From: an uncultured Roseburia sp.
GTDB lineage: Bacteria; Bacillota; Clostridia; Lachnospirales; Lachnospiraceae
Length of the DNA: 64,000 nt
Assembly: GCA_947088345.1 (NCBI GenBank)
Contig: CAMUGE010000005.1
Span: 36,538 to 100,537, forward strand
Reading direction: 5' to 3'
Under the pieces are notes generated by a model. It was not told the DNA's origin and did no database searches. It saw nothing but the letters and a program-made list of their open reading frames with translations. Made by a program: the position numbers and the translations under genes. Position 1 is the first letter of the stretch. Each line of letters starts with the position of its first letter. Below are positions 1-9,484 of this stretch, in pieces.

Positions 1-240
1 CTGAATGATTTTTCAGGCATGACCGGAAAGGAAGCGCCCGAACTGATTTTGGAGAAAGTGGCATCCATGTCCTGCAAAGCCGCAGTAAAAGGGAGTCAGA
101 AACTTTCGGAAAAGGAAGCCGTACAGCTGATAGACGATCTTCTGACACTGGAAAATCCATACCATTGTCCGCATGGACGACCGACAATTATCTCAATGAG
201 CCGCGCTGAGATTGACCGGAAATTCAAACGTATCGTTTAA
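1..240 (+). CDS. mutL: DNA mismatch repair protein MutL, C-terminal fragment
   Basis: The window opens inside an ORF whose last 79 codons are visible. They carry the two end motifs of the MutL C-terminal endonuclease/dimerisation domain: an SCKAAVK-type motif (codons 26-32 of the fragment) and CPHGRPT near the end, which contribute to the metal site of MutL proteins that nick DNA. MutL couples MutS mismatch recognition to strand incision and removal. It is followed 20 bp later by miaA on the same strand; mutL-miaA is a common bacterial gene order. The start lies outside the window, so only the identity and the stop are supported. Confidence 0.93.
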   Translation: MNDFSGMTGKEAPELILEKVASMSCKAAVKGSQKLSEKEAVQLIDDLLTLENPYHCPHGRPTIISMSRAEIDRKFKRIV

Positions 241-260
241 TGTGAAAGGGGCGAAAACCG

Positions 261-1217
261 ATGAAACAAAAACCAATGGTAATTTTAACAGGGCCTACTG
301 CGGTGGGAAAGAGCGCGCTTTCCGTCGCGCTGGCCCAAAAAATCGGAGGTTCTGTAATCTCGGCAGATTCCATGCAGGTCTATCAATATATGGATATCGG
401 CTCCGCCAAAATTACGCCAAAGGAAATGGAAGGAATCCGGCATGATCTCGTAGACGTACTGAATCCGAAAGAAGAGTTCCATGTCGTACGCTTTCAGCAG
501 ATGGCAAAAGACGCATTAGAGCAAATTTATGCCGCAAATAAGATACCGGTCATTGTCGGAGGAACAGGATTTTACATACAGGCGCTTTTATATGATATTG
601 ACTTTACCAAACAGGAATGTGACAGCGAGTACCGAAAACATTTAGAGCTTATTGCAAAGGAGAGGGGACCGAAGGCGCTGCATCAGATGCTTGCCGCCGT
701 AGACTTGCAGGCCTCGGAAGAAATTCACCCAAACAATGTGCGCCGTGTGATACGGGCGCTGGAATTTTACCGGCAATCCGGTGAGAAAATCTCGGAACAT
801 AACAAAAAAGAACATGCAAAGCAGTCTCCCTACAACTTTGCCTATTTTGTGCTAAATGAAGACCGTGCAAAACTGTATGAACGGATTGACAAACGGGTCG
901 ATACAATGATAGAATCAGGGCTTATAGAAGAAGTAAAAGCATTGCGGCAAATGGGCTGCACAAGAGATATGGTCTCGATGCAGGGACTTGGGTATAAAGA
1001 AATCTTTGCTTATCTGGAAGGTCATTCTTCACTGGAGGACGCTGTCTGTAAAATCAAGCTGGAGACAAGGCATTTTGCGAAGCGTCAGCTGACCTGGTTT
1101 AAACGGGAGCGCGACGTAATCTGGCTTACAAAAGAGAATTATGCAAATGACAGCGGATTAATTTTAGACAAAATGCTTACCATATTAGAAGAAAAAAATA
1201 TAATTTGCGCATCCTAA
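261..1217 (+). CDS. miaA: tRNA dimethylallyltransferase MiaA
   Basis: Encodes a 318-residue protein that transfers the dimethylallyl group to A37 of tRNAs reading UNN codons, the first step to i6A/ms2i6A. The N-terminus has the P-loop GPTAVGKS (residues 10-17), followed by the SADSMQVYQYMDIGSAK segment typical of the family, and GGTGFYIQALLYD near residue 100. Length matches the family (about 300-320). The ATG follows an AAAGGGG ribosome binding site. It sits between mutL and a YnbB-like gene, as in other Firmicutes, and is probably co-transcribed with mutL. Confidence 0.96.
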   Translation: MKQKPMVILTGPTAVGKSALSVALAQKIGGSVISADSMQVYQYMDIGSAKITPKEMEGIRHDLVDVLNPKEEFHVVRFQQMAKDALEQIYAANKIPVIVGGTGFYIQALLYDIDFTKQECDSEYRKHLELIAKERGPKALHQMLAAVDLQASEEIHPNNVRRVIRALEFYRQSGEKISEHNKKEHAKQSPYNFAYFVLNEDRAKLYERIDKRVDTMIESGLIEEVKALRQMGCTRDMVSMQGLGYKEIFAYLEGHSSLEDAVCKIKLETRHFAKRQLTWFKRERDVIWLTKENYANDSGLILDKMLTILEEKNIICAS

Positions 1218-1281
1218 ATAGAAGCTTTCTGCATCATTCCAAAACGTGATGAACGAAGACAAGGAGAGAGGAAGAGACGTA

Positions 1282-2571
1282 ATGAACCGCAAGTTGACGG
1301 AGCAATATGAAAAATTAGGTATTTCAGCCGAGGTTTACCAGTTTGGCGAGAAGACAGAACAGGCGTTGACGGAACGCTTTGAAAAAATAGACCGGACGGC
1401 GGAATTTAATCAGCTAAAAGTGATAAAGGCGATGCAGGAGCAGAAAGTCAGTGCGGAATGTTTTCATACGAGTTCAGGATATGGGTATAATGATTATGGA
1501 AGGGATACTCTGGAAAATGTATACGCATCCTGTTTTTGTGCGCAGGACGCACTGGTACGGCCGCAGATTACCTGCGGCACCCATGCTCTTGCACTTGCGC
1601 TTATGTCAAATGTCAGACCGGGCGACGAAATTTTTTCCCCTGTCGGTAAACCATATGACACACTTGAGGAAGTGATAGGGATACGCCCATCCAAAGGATC
1701 TCTTGCGGAATACGGCGTTACTTACCGACAGGCTGATTTAAAAAAAGACGGCAGTTTTGATTACGACGCAATCCGGCAGGCTGTCAATGCGCGCACGCGT
1801 CTGGTAACAATTCAGCGTTCAAAAGGCTATGCCACAAGGCCGACGCTTTCGGTTGCGCGAATCGGGGAACTGATCTCTTTTATCAAAAGCATAAAACCGG
1901 ATGTGATCTGCATGGTTGATAATTGTTATGGGGAATTTGTGGAGGAAGAAGAGCCGACGCAGGTCGGGGCTGATATGGTCGTCGGATCACTGATTAAAAA
2001 TCCGGGCGGCGGCCTTGCGCCGATTGGAGGATATATCGCAGGAAAAAAAGAATGCGTGGAAAATGCGGCTTATCGTCTCACTTCCCCGGGGCTTGGAAAA
2101 GAAGTCGGCGCATCATTAGGCGTAATACAATCGTTTTACCAGGGGCTTTTCCTGGCGCCGACTGTGGTAAGCGGCGCTTTAAAAGGCGCCATATTTGCGG
2201 CAAATATCTATGAAAAACTTGGATTTGAAGTTTTTCCAAACGGAACCGAAGAGCGCTATGATATTATTCAGGCTGTCACATTTGGCAATCCGGACATGCT
2301 TACGGCATTTTGTGAGGGAATCCAGGCCGCAGCTCCGGTGGACAGCTATGTGACGCCGGAACCATGGGCTATGCCGGGCTATGACAGTGATGTGATTATG
2401 GCGGCCGGTGCTTTTGTGCAGGGATCTTCCATAGAGCTGAGCGCAGACGGTCCGCTGCGTCCCCCCTATGCCGTTTATTTTCAGGGCGGACTGACCTGGT
2501 ATCACGCCAAGCTGGGTATTTTAAAAACTTTACAAAAACTTAAGGATAGAAATCTTGTTAAGCTTTGTTAG
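1282..2571 (+). CDS. YnbB-like PLP-dependent protein (methionine gamma-lyase-like family)
   Basis: A 430-residue fold-type I pyridoxal-phosphate enzyme of the family annotated as aluminium resistance or methionine gamma-lyase-like protein (Bacillus YnbB). The likely cofactor lysine is in GSLIKNPGGGLAP about two thirds into the protein; an upstream VDNCYGEF segment fits the PLP-ring aspartate region. The in-frame GTG/ATG at 1246/1249 lack a ribosome site, whereas the ATG at 1282 follows GAGAGGAAG, so the shorter start is chosen. Bacillus ynbB also lies close to miaA, which supports the family call. The natural substrate is unknown and a specific reaction should not be assumed. Confidence 0.85.
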   Translation: MNRKLTEQYEKLGISAEVYQFGEKTEQALTERFEKIDRTAEFNQLKVIKAMQEQKVSAECFHTSSGYGYNDYGRDTLENVYASCFCAQDALVRPQITCGTHALALALMSNVRPGDEIFSPVGKPYDTLEEVIGIRPSKGSLAEYGVTYRQADLKKDGSFDYDAIRQAVNARTRLVTIQRSKGYATRPTLSVARIGELISFIKSIKPDVICMVDNCYGEFVEEEEPTQVGADMVVGSLIKNPGGGLAPIGGYIAGKKECVENAAYRLTSPGLGKEVGASLGVIQSFYQGLFLAPTVVSGALKGAIFAANIYEKLGFEVFPNGTEERYDIIQAVTFGNPDMLTAFCEGIQAAAPVDSYVTPEPWAMPGYDSDVIMAAGAFVQGSSIELSADGPLRPPYAVYFQGGLTWYHAKLGILKTLQKLKDRNLVKLC

Positions 2572-2583
2572 TTATGGTAGAAT
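2555..2583 (+). promoter_or_regulatory. Sigma-A-type promoter for radC-mre operon
   Basis: TTGTTA (2555-2560) and TAGAAT (2578-2583) are separated by exactly 17 bp. The pair overlaps the stop codon of the upstream PLP-enzyme gene and lies 80 bp before the chosen radC start. It would drive radC and the following mreBCD genes and argues that the in-frame TTG at 2555 is promoter, not coding start. Confidence 0.6.
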
Positions 2584-2662
2584 ATGGGAAGAGTTTTTTG
2601 CCCTCCGGGGCGTTTTCAATGTTTTCGGGGAGAGAAAGCCAATTTGGCGGAAAGGAAAACAT

Positions 2663-3355
2663 TTGAAAAAAAGTCTTACAATAAAAGATCTTCCCGATTC
2701 CGAAAAACCGTATGAGAAGTTTTTGAAATATGGAGCGGAAAAATTAAGCGACGCGGAACTGTTGGCTGTTATTATCAAAGCAGGCGCAAGAGGCATAAAA
2801 GCGACGGAAGTCGCCCAGAATTTTTTAAATGTCAGGGAGCGCAACCTGTTAAATCTCTATGCGATGCCGTATGATGAGATGAAAAACCTCACAGGGATTG
2901 GGAAAGTAAAAGCAATCCAGCTAAAATGCATTGCGGAGCTTTCGGAGCGCATGGCGGAGACAAGATACCGCCGCGAAATAAAATTAAACGATCCGGCAAG
3001 CGCCGCCCGTTATTATATGGAAAGACTGCGCCACAAAGACCAGGAGCACGTAATTATTGCGCTGTTTAACGCGAAATGCTGTCTGATCGCAGACAAAGAA
3101 CTTGCGGTTGGCAGTGCGACCGCCGCATGTGTTACGCCGCGGGAAATATTTGCCTATGCGCTTTCGCATTACGCGGTAAACATTATTTTACTGCACAATC
3201 ACCCAAGCGGTTCGCCAACGCCGTCAAAAGAAGACGACGCTCTGACGGCTCTGGTCTGTGAATGCGGGCATATGCTTCAAATTACGCTGTCAGATCATAT
3301 CATTATCGGGGATCATAAGTATTACAGTTACCGGGAACAGGAGAAGATTTTCTGA
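2663..3355 (+). CDS. radC: RadC family JAMM protein
   Basis: A 230-residue protein, the usual RadC length. A helix-hairpin-helix region (about residues 50-75, LTGIGKVKAIQLK) is followed by the JAMM/MPN domain with the metal motif HNHPSG and the downstream SKEDD aspartates. The biochemical role of RadC is unsettled despite the historical DNA-repair name. The reading frame is open upstream to 2555, but a promoter occupies that stretch, and the TTG at 2663 is preceded by AAAGGAAA, so this start is preferred. radC directly before mreB is a widely conserved order in Firmicutes. Confidence 0.92.
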   Translation: MKKSLTIKDLPDSEKPYEKFLKYGAEKLSDAELLAVIIKAGARGIKATEVAQNFLNVRERNLLNLYAMPYDEMKNLTGIGKVKAIQLKCIAELSERMAETRYRREIKLNDPASAARYYMERLRHKDQEHVIIALFNAKCCLIADKELAVGSATAACVTPREIFAYALSHYAVNIILLHNHPSGSPTPSKEDDALTALVCECGHMLQITLSDHIIIGDHKYYSYREQEKIF

Positions 3356-3391
3356 CCGAATATACTATTGAAAAGCAAAAGGGAGAGAACA

Positions 3392-4408
3392 ATGACGAAT
3401 AATGTATATGGCATTGATCTGGGGACCTGCAATATGAAAATTTATTGCAAGGCAACAAACAAAATTTTAAATGAGAAAAACACCATCGCCCTTGTCAATA
3501 AGGATCAGATCTATGCATACGGCGATGATGCCTACGCGATGTACGAAAAAGCGCCTGAGGAAATTCAGGTCACTTTTCCGGTTGCGGGCGGAGTCATTGC
3601 GGATTTAAATAATTTGCAGAATATGCTGCAGATTTATCTCGAAAAAAATCTGAAAGGAAAAATGCGCGGCGCTGAATTTATAGTAGCAGTGCCAACCGAT
3701 ATCACAGAGGTTGAAAAAAAAGCTTTTTTTGATATTTTTTATCGCAGCAGATTAAAGCCAAAGAGCGTGCTCCTGTGTGAAAAGCCCATTGCGGACGCAG
3801 TGGGGTTAGGGCTTGACGTCAATGAACCGACCGGCGTTATGGTCGTGGATATCGGAGCCGATACGACAGAAATTTCCGTAATTTCTCTCGGAGGTCTTGT
3901 GTTAAGCGATCTGCTTCATGCGGGGGGCAATCGTATTGACGAATCAATTATCACCTATGTCAAGCGCAAGTACAACCTTGTGATCGGTCAGAAGACCGCG
4001 CAGGGGATGAAAGAGAATCTAGGCTCCGGTATTGCCGGTAATAAAGAATCCATGGTTGTGGTCGGCCGCGACCTTGTCAGCGGTCTGCCAATTGAAAAAG
4101 AGATGACAGGCGAAGTTGTCTATGAGGCGATTAAGGACAATCTGAATACTATATGCAATTCCATTAAAATGATTCTGGAAAAAACGCCTCCGGAACTTGC
4201 AAAAGATATCATTCACTCCGGTATCTATATTACAGGGGGAAGTTCACAGATCCATGATCTGGATCAGCTGTTTACATCCATCACCGGTATCCGCATTAAT
4301 ACATGCGAAGAACCGGAGGAGTGTGTTGTGCGCGGACTTGTAAAAATTGTATCCGACAATAAATTCAGGCATCTTGCATACAGCATGAGAAGCCGAATCT
4401 TAATATAA
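3392..4408 (+). CDS. mreB: Rod shape-determining protein MreB (divergent)
   Basis: A 338-residue actin-like ATPase expected to form membrane-associated filaments that orient the elongasome (MreC, MreD, RodA, PBP2 encoded next). The phosphate-1 loop reads GIDLGTCNMKIY (usually GIDLGTANT-), phosphate-2 reads VVDIGADTTEISVIS (usually GGGTTEVAVIS), and the adenosine motif is GIYITGGSS. These departures make it a divergent family member. The ATG at 3392 follows GGGAGAG; the in-frame TTG at 3368 has no such site. mreC follows 19 bp downstream. Confidence 0.88.
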   Translation: MTNNVYGIDLGTCNMKIYCKATNKILNEKNTIALVNKDQIYAYGDDAYAMYEKAPEEIQVTFPVAGGVIADLNNLQNMLQIYLEKNLKGKMRGAEFIVAVPTDITEVEKKAFFDIFYRSRLKPKSVLLCEKPIADAVGLGLDVNEPTGVMVVDIGADTTEISVISLGGLVLSDLLHAGGNRIDESIITYVKRKYNLVIGQKTAQGMKENLGSGIAGNKESMVVVGRDLVSGLPIEKEMTGEVVYEAIKDNLNTICNSIKMILEKTPPELAKDIIHSGIYITGGSSQIHDLDQLFTSITGIRINTCEEPEECVVRGLVKIVSDNKFRHLAYSMRSRILI

Positions 4409-4427
4409 ATCTGAGGTTTTGTAAAGA

Positions 4428-5285
4428 ATGAGGAGAAAAGCGAAGTTTTCTATTCCGGTCAGATACATCCTGCTCGTAATGACAGGCGTCTGTATCATTG
4501 CCATGCTGCTCGGTTTTACGCTAAATATATCAGGCGGCCCGTTAAACGAGGTGGCAGGATATGTCTTTATCCCGATGCAGCGTGGAATCAATACGGTCGG
4601 ATTGTGGATGTCGGATAAATCCGACAATTTAAAAAAATTAAGTGAAGTTATGGAGGAAAACGAAGAATTACAGCGAAAAGTTGACGAACTTACATCAGAA
4701 CTGAATACCATAAAACTGGAACAGTATGAACTGGAAAATCTGCGCCAGCTGTTTGAACTCGATCAGAAATATCCGAGCTATGACAAAGTCGCGGCAAATG
4801 TAATCGGTAAAGACGGCGGAAACTGGTTTCATAATTTTACCATTGACAAGGGTTCGGAGGACGGGATTGAAGTCGATATGAATGTCATAGCCGGCAGCGG
4901 ACTTGTTGGAATCGTAACGTCTGTCGGACCTAATTATGCGAAAGTATCGTCCATTATCAATGACAACCGCAAAGTCAGCGGTATGGTCACTACGACGTCG
5001 GACAATATGACAGTAAGCGGAAGTCTTATGAGCATGAATGAAAATATGGTGATTGATTTTACCGGTTTAAATGACAGAGAAGAAAAAGCTGCAGTCGGGG
5101 ACCCGGTTGTCACATCCTATATTTCCGACCAATATCAACAGGGAATTTTAATCGGATATATCAGCAGTCTGACAAAAGATGCAAACAATCTTACAATGTC
5201 CGGGACCATCACGCCTGCCGTAGATTTCGAACATATTCACGAGGTGCTTGTGATCTTAAATAAAAAACAGAGTACACAAAATTAG
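4428..5285 (+). CDS. mreC: Rod shape-determining protein MreC
   Basis: A 285-residue bitopic protein: a cytoplasmic basic start (MRRKAKFS), one transmembrane helix at about residues 10-32, an extracytoplasmic coiled coil at about 65-105 rich in Glu/Leu, and beta-rich repeats with the KGSEDGIEVDMNV segment typical of MreC. MreC links MreB filaments to the PBP2/RodA synthase complex. It lies between mreB and mreD in the standard order; a GAGG site precedes the ATG at longer than usual spacing. Confidence 0.94.
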   Translation: MRRKAKFSIPVRYILLVMTGVCIIAMLLGFTLNISGGPLNEVAGYVFIPMQRGINTVGLWMSDKSDNLKKLSEVMEENEELQRKVDELTSELNTIKLEQYELENLRQLFELDQKYPSYDKVAANVIGKDGGNWFHNFTIDKGSEDGIEVDMNVIAGSGLVGIVTSVGPNYAKVSSIINDNRKVSGMVTTTSDNMTVSGSLMSMNENMVIDFTGLNDREEKAAVGDPVVTSYISDQYQQGILIGYISSLTKDANNLTMSGTITPAVDFEHIHEVLVILNKKQSTQN

Positions 5286-5297
5286 ACAGGGGTTGCT

Positions 5298-5816
5298 ATG
5301 AAAAGAAAAATCATCGTTGCGCTTATTATTATCGTTTGTTATCTTTTGCAGACCACTGTGTTTCCGTCACTGGCATTTGCCTCGATCACGCCGAATCTTA
5401 TGATTATTGCCGTTTCTTCTTTCGGCTTTATGCGCGGCAGAAAGGAAGGTCTTTGGATCGGTTTTTTCTGCGGATTGCTGCTTGATATTTTTAACGGCGG
5501 AATTTTGGGATTTTACGCGCTGCTCTATATGTACATCGGATATACGAACGGAATGTTTCGCAAGCTGTTTTATCCGGAGGACATTAAACTTCCGATTTTA
5601 CTGATCTCTGCAAGCGATCTGTCCGTCAATCTGCTGGTTTATTTTTTTATGTTCCTGTTTCGAAACCGCTACGATCTGGAATACTATTTTCTTCATCTGA
5701 TGGTTCCGGAACTTGTATATACTATGATTATTACGGTGATTTTATACACGCTTTTATTAAAGATTAACCGGAAACTTGAAGTGTCTGAAAAAAGGAGTGC
5801 AAGTAAGTTTGTTTAA
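5298..5816 (+). CDS. mreD: Rod shape-determining protein MreD
   Basis: A 172-residue hydrophobic protein with about five predicted membrane helices, matching MreD in size and layout. The motif GLLLDIFNGGILGFYALLYM is characteristic of this weakly conserved family. The start follows AGGGG with good spacing. The end overlaps the chosen start of the PBP2 gene by 8 bp, suggesting translational coupling within the elongasome operon. Confidence 0.93.
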   Translation: MKRKIIVALIIIVCYLLQTTVFPSLAFASITPNLMIIAVSSFGFMRGRKEGLWIGFFCGLLLDIFNGGILGFYALLYMYIGYTNGMFRKLFYPEDIKLPILLISASDLSVNLLVYFFMFLFRNRYDLEYYFLHLMVPELVYTMIITVILYTLLLKINRKLEVSEKRSASKFV

Positions 5817-8634
5817 AAATATCAGAGAAGTTTTTCATATGATCATCAAGTCCCGTCTATTGATTGCAACAGTGCTGATGATATCGCTGTTTAGTCTTCT
5901 GCTATGGAGAGTCTTTTATCTCCAGATCGTAAACGGGGCATCTTATCAGGAAAATTACACGCTTCGAATCGTAAAAGAGCGCACGTTAAACAGTACGAGA
6001 GGGAATATATACGATCGAAACGGTAAACTTTTGGCTTATAATGAGCTGTCTTACTCTATCACAATCGAAGATAACGGGACATACAGTTCCACAGACAAAA
6101 AAAATAAACAGCTGAATGCAGAGATTGCCCAGATTATCACTGCGCTGGAACGCAACGGGGATTCCATTACAAACGAATTTCGTATTGATTATGATGAGAG
6201 CGCCGGATATCGTTTTAATGTGGACGGAACGGCAAGAAAACGTTTTATTGCCGATGTTTACGGAAAAAAATCATTTGATCAGCTGGAATATGACAAAAAA
6301 CTCGGATACAATACGGCCGAAGCGACTGAAGATCAAATTATGGAATATCTGATGGACGAATACGGTCTGGAAGAAGAATATGATACGCGCATGGCATACC
6401 AGATCGCGGTGATTCGTTATGCTATGGCTCAGAATGCGTTTCAGAAATATATCGTTACAACCGTCGCATCCAACATATCAGAGGAATCTGTGGCTTATAT
6501 CAGCGAACACAGCTATGAGCTGCAGGGCGTGGAGGTCATTGACGACACCATACGCAAATACAATGACAGCGTATATTTTACCTCGATCATTGGGTATACC
6601 GGAAAAATTTCCGAAAAAGAATATGAAAAACTTTCTGCAGAAGATCCCAGTTATAATTCAAACGATATTATTGGGAAAGGCGGAATTGAACAGTATATGG
6701 ACGCCGAGTTAAAAGGGCAGAAAGGCTATGAAAAACTTTATGCCGATCATATGGGCAAAGTACTTAAGGTGATTGAACACGAAGAACCAAAAGCCGGAAA
6801 TGACGTTTATCTTTCTATTGACAGCGAGCTGCAGATTGCGGTATATAATTTACTGGAACAGGAGATCGCCGGTATTGTTTACGCAAATATTGAAAATCCG
6901 TCCTCCGATATCAACATTCCGATTACGGACGTTTACTTTGCATTGATTGACAACAATGTGATTGATTTTGAACACTTTAAAGAACCGGACGCTTCTTCGA
7001 CAGAACAGCTTGTGCAGCAGACTTTTGCCGCCAGGCAGCAGGAAGTGATAGACAGTCTGCAGCGTGAAATGAACGGAGCAAATGCAACCGCCTTATCGGA
7101 TTTGCCGGAAGAGTTTCAGGATTATTTTACTTATATTATCAAATTTTTAAAAGAATCTTCGATTCTTGACACGGCAAGTATTGATACGGGCGACGAAACT
7201 TATATCAAATGGCAGGCAGGTTCCATCAGTCCGCAGGAATATTTAAATTATGCGATTACGAAAAACTGGATTGATATCACAAATTTCAAGGTGGAAGAAA
7301 AATATGCGGATTCGACGGAGATCTATGGCGCTTTATGTGAATCTATCTGGGAGGAGATCAGACAGAGTGAAAAATTTTCGAAAATTATCTATCAATATCT
7401 GATCGGCAGCGGCACGGTCAGCGGCCGGCATCTCTGCCTTATTTTATACGATCAGAAAATTTTAAATTATGATGCCGACGAGATTGCAGCATTAGAAAGC
7501 GGTTCTACCGGAGCTGCCGGGTTTATCAAACAGAAAGTGAAATCTCTTGAAATTACGCCGGCGCAGCTTGCGCTTGATCCATGTTCCGGTTCCTGCGTTG
7601 TGACCGATGTCACAACGGGAGAATTGCTTGCGCTTGTCAGTTATCCGGGTTACGACGGCAATCGTCTGGCAAATACGGTAGATTCAGAATACTTTAATCG
7701 GCTGCAAAACGACAAATCTTTGCCGCAGTACAATTATGCGACACAGGAGAGTATAGCTCCCGGTTCTACCTTTAAAATGGTCATAGCAACCGCAGGGCTT
7801 GCCGAGGGCTGTATTGATATCAACGAGACGATCGTTGACCGTGGAGAATACGAAAACGTCAGCAACAAACCGAAATGCTGGGCTTTTCCGTCCAATCACG
7901 GCGCCATCAACGTAGCGGAAGCGCTGCGTCATTCGTGCAACTACTTTTTCTATGAAGTCGGCTATCGGATGAGTACAAATAATTATACGACCGGATATGA
8001 CGCGCAACTTGGTATCAATAAAATACAAAAATACGCCTCGATGTTTGGCTTTGATGAAAAAACCGGTATTGAGATCGATGAACGCGATCCTCATATCGTA
8101 GACGACTTTCCGGTCATGGGAGCGATTGGGCAGGGAAATAATTCTTTTACAACTGTGCAGTTGGGACGTTATGTGACTGCAGTAGCAAACCGCGGTACAG
8201 TTTACGACTATACGCTGTTAAACCGAATTGAAGATTCCGATGGCAACGTGATCAAAACGTATGAGCCAACAGTACATGACAATGTAGATGTTTTAGAAGA
8301 CGCCGAGTGGAACACAATCCAATCCGGCATGAAAATGGTTGTAGAAAATTTAAGAGCTTTTAAGGATTTCCCGGTTTCGGCAGCCGGAAAGACAGGTACT
8401 GCCCAACAGATTCCGACAAGACCAAACCATGCGGTATTTGTTGGTTATGCGCCGTATGAGAATCCTAAAATTTCCATTGCAACCCGAATTGCTTACGGAT
8501 ATACTTCCCATAATGCAGCGGAACTTTCAAGACAGGTATTCTCTTATTATTTTGATGTGGAGGATGAAAAAGAACTGTTAAGCGGACAGGCTGCAACCAT
8601 TGAATCCGCGGGAGCGAATGAATTTGCCGATTAA
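5809..8634 (+). CDS. mrdA: Penicillin-binding protein 2 (elongasome transpeptidase), enlarged
   Basis: A 941-residue class B PBP that cross-links peptidoglycan during elongation with RodA. It has one N-terminal membrane helix, a dimerisation domain beginning with TRGNIYDRNGKLLA, and a transpeptidase domain with all three motifs: STFK (Ser near residue 652), SCN (near 709) and KTG (Lys 861). Between the strand containing DVYLSIDSELQ (about 328) and GSCVVTDVTTGE (about 590) there is an insertion of roughly 240 residues not found in standard 600-700 residue PBP2s. The TTG at 5809 follows AAAGGAG within the end of mreD and is preferred over the TTG at 5776. Confidence 0.93.
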   Translation: MFKNIREVFHMIIKSRLLIATVLMISLFSLLLWRVFYLQIVNGASYQENYTLRIVKERTLNSTRGNIYDRNGKLLAYNELSYSITIEDNGTYSSTDKKNKQLNAEIAQIITALERNGDSITNEFRIDYDESAGYRFNVDGTARKRFIADVYGKKSFDQLEYDKKLGYNTAEATEDQIMEYLMDEYGLEEEYDTRMAYQIAVIRYAMAQNAFQKYIVTTVASNISEESVAYISEHSYELQGVEVIDDTIRKYNDSVYFTSIIGYTGKISEKEYEKLSAEDPSYNSNDIIGKGGIEQYMDAELKGQKGYEKLYADHMGKVLKVIEHEEPKAGNDVYLSIDSELQIAVYNLLEQEIAGIVYANIENPSSDINIPITDVYFALIDNNVIDFEHFKEPDASSTEQLVQQTFAARQQEVIDSLQREMNGANATALSDLPEEFQDYFTYIIKFLKESSILDTASIDTGDETYIKWQAGSISPQEYLNYAITKNWIDITNFKVEEKYADSTEIYGALCESIWEEIRQSEKFSKIIYQYLIGSGTVSGRHLCLILYDQKILNYDADEIAALESGSTGAAGFIKQKVKSLEITPAQLALDPCSGSCVVTDVTTGELLALVSYPGYDGNRLANTVDSEYFNRLQNDKSLPQYNYATQESIAPGSTFKMVIATAGLAEGCIDINETIVDRGEYENVSNKPKCWAFPSNHGAINVAEALRHSCNYFFYEVGYRMSTNNYTTGYDAQLGINKIQKYASMFGFDEKTGIEIDERDPHIVDDFPVMGAIGQGNNSFTTVQLGRYVTAVANRGTVYDYTLLNRIEDSDGNVIKTYEPTVHDNVDVLEDAEWNTIQSGMKMVVENLRAFKDFPVSAAGKTGTAQQIPTRPNHAVFVGYAPYENPKISIATRIAYGYTSHNAAELSRQVFSYYFDVEDEKELLSGQAATIESAGANEFAD

Positions 8635-8675
8635 TTCGGCTTGATTCATAAATAAAAAAACAGGAGGTCTTTTTA

Positions 8676-9482
8676 ATGAGTGAAGTAATCACTTTTACTT
8701 CAGGAAAAGGCGGCGTTGGCAAAACGACTACGACAGCCAACGTCGGCGTAGGACTTTCACTGTTAGATAAAAAAGTAGTATTGGTAGATACCGATATCGG
8801 CTTAAGGAATCTCGATGTAGTCATGGGGCTTGAAAACCGGATTTTGTATAATCTGGTGGACATTTTAAGCGGCAGATGCCGAATGAAACAGGCTGTGATC
8901 AAGGACAAGCGCTATCCGAACCTGTCGATTATCCCATCGTCCTGCTCTAAGGGGGCGGCTGAAAACTTAAGCGAAAAACAGATGAAATCGCTGATCGACG
9001 ATTTACGAAAAGAATTTGATTATATACTGATCGACAGCCCCGCAGGGATTGACCATGGCTTTGATCTGGCGATTGCGGAGGCCGACCGTGCCATTGTCGT
9101 GACGACGCCGCAGGTGGCGGCCATTCATGACGCCGACTGCGTTTTACAGATTCTGCGAAGGAAAAAAATTAAAAAAATCAATCTGCTGATTAACTGTTTT
9201 AAACGACAGATGGTAAAAGACGGGGATATGCTGGATGTCAACGATATCTGCGAGCTCCTGGAAGCGGATTTGACAGGCGTCGTTTTGGAGGATGAGGCAA
9301 TTGTTATTTCACAGAACCATGGTGAGCCGGTCATGGGAAAGCATTCCGTTTCCGAGGAATGTTATCTGAATATAGCAAGGAGACTGACAGGGGAGGAGCT
9401 TCCGATTCCGGACTATATCAAGCGCAAAAGTATTTTCTCCCGTATATTTTTTCATAAAAGCAGTGCCGGAAAGCTGGTGTGA
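8676..9482 (+). CDS. minD: Septum site-determining ATPase MinD
   Basis: A 268-residue deviant Walker-A ATPase: KGGVGKTTTTANVG at residues 10-23, switch DTDIGLRNLD, and IDSPAGI as Walker B. MinD binds membrane in its ATP state and is released by MinE. The C-terminal basic/hydrophobic stretch (SIFSRIFFHK) fits the membrane-targeting helix. The ATG follows CAGGAGG. minE overlaps or abuts its end; no minC-like ORF is present between PBP2 and minD. Confidence 0.96.
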   Translation: MSEVITFTSGKGGVGKTTTTANVGVGLSLLDKKVVLVDTDIGLRNLDVVMGLENRILYNLVDILSGRCRMKQAVIKDKRYPNLSIIPSSCSKGAAENLSEKQMKSLIDDLRKEFDYILIDSPAGIDHGFDLAIAEADRAIVVTTPQVAAIHDADCVLQILRRKKIKKINLLINCFKRQMVKDGDMLDVNDICELLEADLTGVVLEDEAIVISQNHGEPVMGKHSVSEECYLNIARRLTGEELPIPDYIKRKSIFSRIFFHKSSAGKLV

Positions 9483-9484
9483 CC

